Shown: positions 6,565-7,470 of the stretch, in pieces
How the letters are laid out: every line of letters starts with the position of its first letter
Numbering within the stretch: the stretch's first letter is position 1
Assembly (NCBI GenBank): GCA_003230965.1
Contig: QIHL01000070.1
Location: 1 to 7,470, forward strand
Direction: 5' to 3'
DNA length: 7,470 nt
From: Candidatus Magasanikiibacteriota bacterium
GTDB taxonomy: Bacteria > Patescibacteriota > Patescibacteriia > Magasanikbacterales > UBA922
Notes under the pieces: model-generated
What the model was told of the DNA's origin: nothing
Seen by the model: only the letters and a program-made list of their open reading frames with translations
The model's database searches: none
Position numbers and translations under genes: made by a program

Positions 6565-7431
6565 TTAAGTTTTTATCAACCCATTCCACGCATTGGCAAA
6601 TTTAATCAATCCCTCGTCTGTCATCTTGTGATGGATAGTATAACTTTTCCAATTTTTATTTAAATCAATTTCTTCGTATGCAATAGATTTTAGATCACTT
6701 GCTGAAAAACTGTCTACTGGTGGTACAGGCGTATTGGCATTTCCCCACTCTGCAATCGCACCATAATACGATGTTAAAATATCAGAACCTACAGAAATTG
6801 ACTGCTCTAGTTGTTCTACACCGTGTATGCTAGCAGCCAGAACTTCCACATGTCCATCTCCACCTTTGTACATATGTAACAAATTTTTTACTAAATCCAT
6901 GCCGTCAACACTCATTTCTTTACTCAATCGTCCAATGAATGGCGAAATAAAAACATCACCACGCTTGGCGCCCTTTGTTGCAGCATACACAGCTGCTCCT
7001 TGTGCTTGAGAAAAACAGAGAGTCATATTAACCCGTACGCCATCATGTATTAAATATTCTGCTGCCGTGAGACCTTCTGTCGTCGTTGGAAGTTTGATAT
7101 GTGCGTTTGAAATCCAACTAAACATTTCTCGTGCCTGTGCCATCATCTGTACTGCAGTTGTTTGTGGATCAGCATAGACTTCAATAGATACTGAACCATC
7201 TGGAATCAATTTGGAAATCTCTTGTACACGTTGTTTATACATTGCGAGCAATTCATCACGTTCAAATTTCAATTCACTTTGTTCACCACGTTCTTTTTTT
7301 AATGCTGAAACAAAATTACTCGGATTTGTTGTTTGACCATGCAAAAATCCAAGTTGCTCAAGCAATTGTTTTGTTTCATTTGTATCACTTCCATCTAGAA
7401 AAATACGCGTATGAGAGGTATAGCTAGGCAT
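6565..7431 (-). CDS. tal: Transaldolase family protein
   Basis: Class I aldolase of the pentose phosphate pathway that moves a dihydroxyacetone unit between sugar phosphates through a lysine Schiff base. It has 288 aa from the ATG at 7431, within the family range. Seen: FLDGSD (11-16) with D13, GQTTNPSNF (32-40), Schiff-base K113 in AHIKLPTTTEGL, VNMTLCFSQAQ (134-144), FISPFIGRLSKE (161-172) and a final AASIHG (199-204). The layout fits transaldolase or the closely related fructose-6-phosphate aldolase group, and the two cannot be separated here. The phosphate-contact Arg usually found in the ASxR motif is His203; the other phosphate Arg, R168 in SPFIGR, is kept. I chose the ATG at 7431 because the reading frame upstream encodes only an AT-derived, low-complexity stretch opened by a TTG. 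The gene is first in a minus-strand series with the coiled-coil and exonuclease genes, with which it has no evident metabolic tie. Confidence 0.88.
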   Translation of the reverse strand: MPSYTSHTRIFLDGSDTNETKQLLEQLGFLHGQTTNPSNFVSALKKERGEQSELKFERDELLAMYKQRVQEISKLIPDGSVSIEVYADPQTTAVQMMAQAREMFSWISNAHIKLPTTTEGLTAAEYLIHDGVRVNMTLCFSQAQGAAVYAATKGAKRGDVFISPFIGRLSKEMSVDGMDLVKNLLHMYKGGDGHVEVLAASIHGVEQLEQSISVGSDILTSYYGAIAEWGNANTPVPPVDSFSASDLKSIAYEEIDLNKNWKSYTIHHKMTDEGLIKFANAWNGLIKT

Positions 7432-7437
7432 AATCTT

Positions 7438-7443
7438 ATTATA
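7438..7443 (-). promoter_or_regulatory. TATAAT -10 hexamer upstream of the transaldolase gene
   Basis: A perfect TATAAT on the minus strand ends six bases before the ATG at 7431, so transcription would start near the start codon. No Shine-Dalgarno sequence is present. A -35 is unclear: at 17-base spacing only a three-of-six match (TATACT) is found. The upstream part lies near the window edge. Confidence 0.35.
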
Positions 7444-7470
7444 TAAATATAGATAAATGAAGTATATCAA

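Noticed and set aside
6546..6569. Inverted repeat CTTAAAA/TTTTAAG around the transaldolase stop
   Set aside because: A 7-bp A/T-rich stem with a 10-base loop and no U-tract is expected by chance at this composition.
1..7470. CRISPR array, tRNA/rRNA genes, insertion sequences or toxin-antitoxin genes
   Set aside because: No spaced direct repeats, tRNA-like cloverleaf, transposase or terminal inverted repeats were seen; every long stretch belongs to a conserved gene.
1..7470. Alternative genetic code with TGA as glycine or tryptophan
   Set aside because: TGA ends nifS, sufD and the reductase at the expected protein lengths, and no in-frame TGA interrupts a conserved gene.

Overview
The window is AT-rich (roughly one third G+C by eye), densely coded and bacterial. 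The small genes, short gaps, near absence of Shine-Dalgarno sequences and the style of the proteins (a compact transaldolase, a short coiled-coil hypothetical protein, a stand-alone DEDDy exonuclease) suggest an uncultivated, streamlined lineage such as Patescibacteria/CPR. This is an inference from gene content, not a phylogenetic result. TGA serves as a stop codon for several genes (nifS, sufD, the flavin reductase), which argues against the code-25 lineages (Gracilibacteria, Absconditabacteria) that read TGA as glycine.

Layout by position. On the minus strand, 7431-5534 holds a transaldolase, a 117-aa coiled-coil protein of unknown function and a DEDDy 3'-5' exonuclease. A plus-strand flavin reductase (4802-5503) converges on the exonuclease, with a perfect AT-only hairpin at the junction. 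The same reductase is divergent from a minus-strand Fe-S assembly cluster running from 4628 to position 1: a NifS/IscS-type cysteine desulfurase, SufB, SufD and a SufS-type cysteine desulfurase cut by the window edge. The 173-bp divergent gap carries a promoter candidate and a 29-bp imperfect dyad. No other stretch without a gene is longer than about 70 bp.

How the genes fit together. The two desulfurases would take sulfur from cysteine, and SufB/SufD form the scaffold on which Fe-S clusters are built. The residues thought to make the SufB-SufD assembly site (a Cys in SufB, a His in SufD) are present. The ATPase SufC, normally adjacent, is not between these genes or anywhere in the window. 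The reductase may supply electrons to this pathway or to another flavin/Fe-S acceptor; its divergent position is the only link. The transaldolase belongs to sugar-phosphate metabolism and is not obviously connected.

The most notable points are the suf cluster with two different desulfurases and no sufC, the dyad in the divergent control region, -10-like hexamers placed exactly six bases before two start codons (suggesting leaderless mRNAs), and substitutions at conserved cofactor- or phosphate-contact positions in NifS and the transaldolase. I saw no evidence for a wholly new system such as a defence island, mobile element or CRISPR array.
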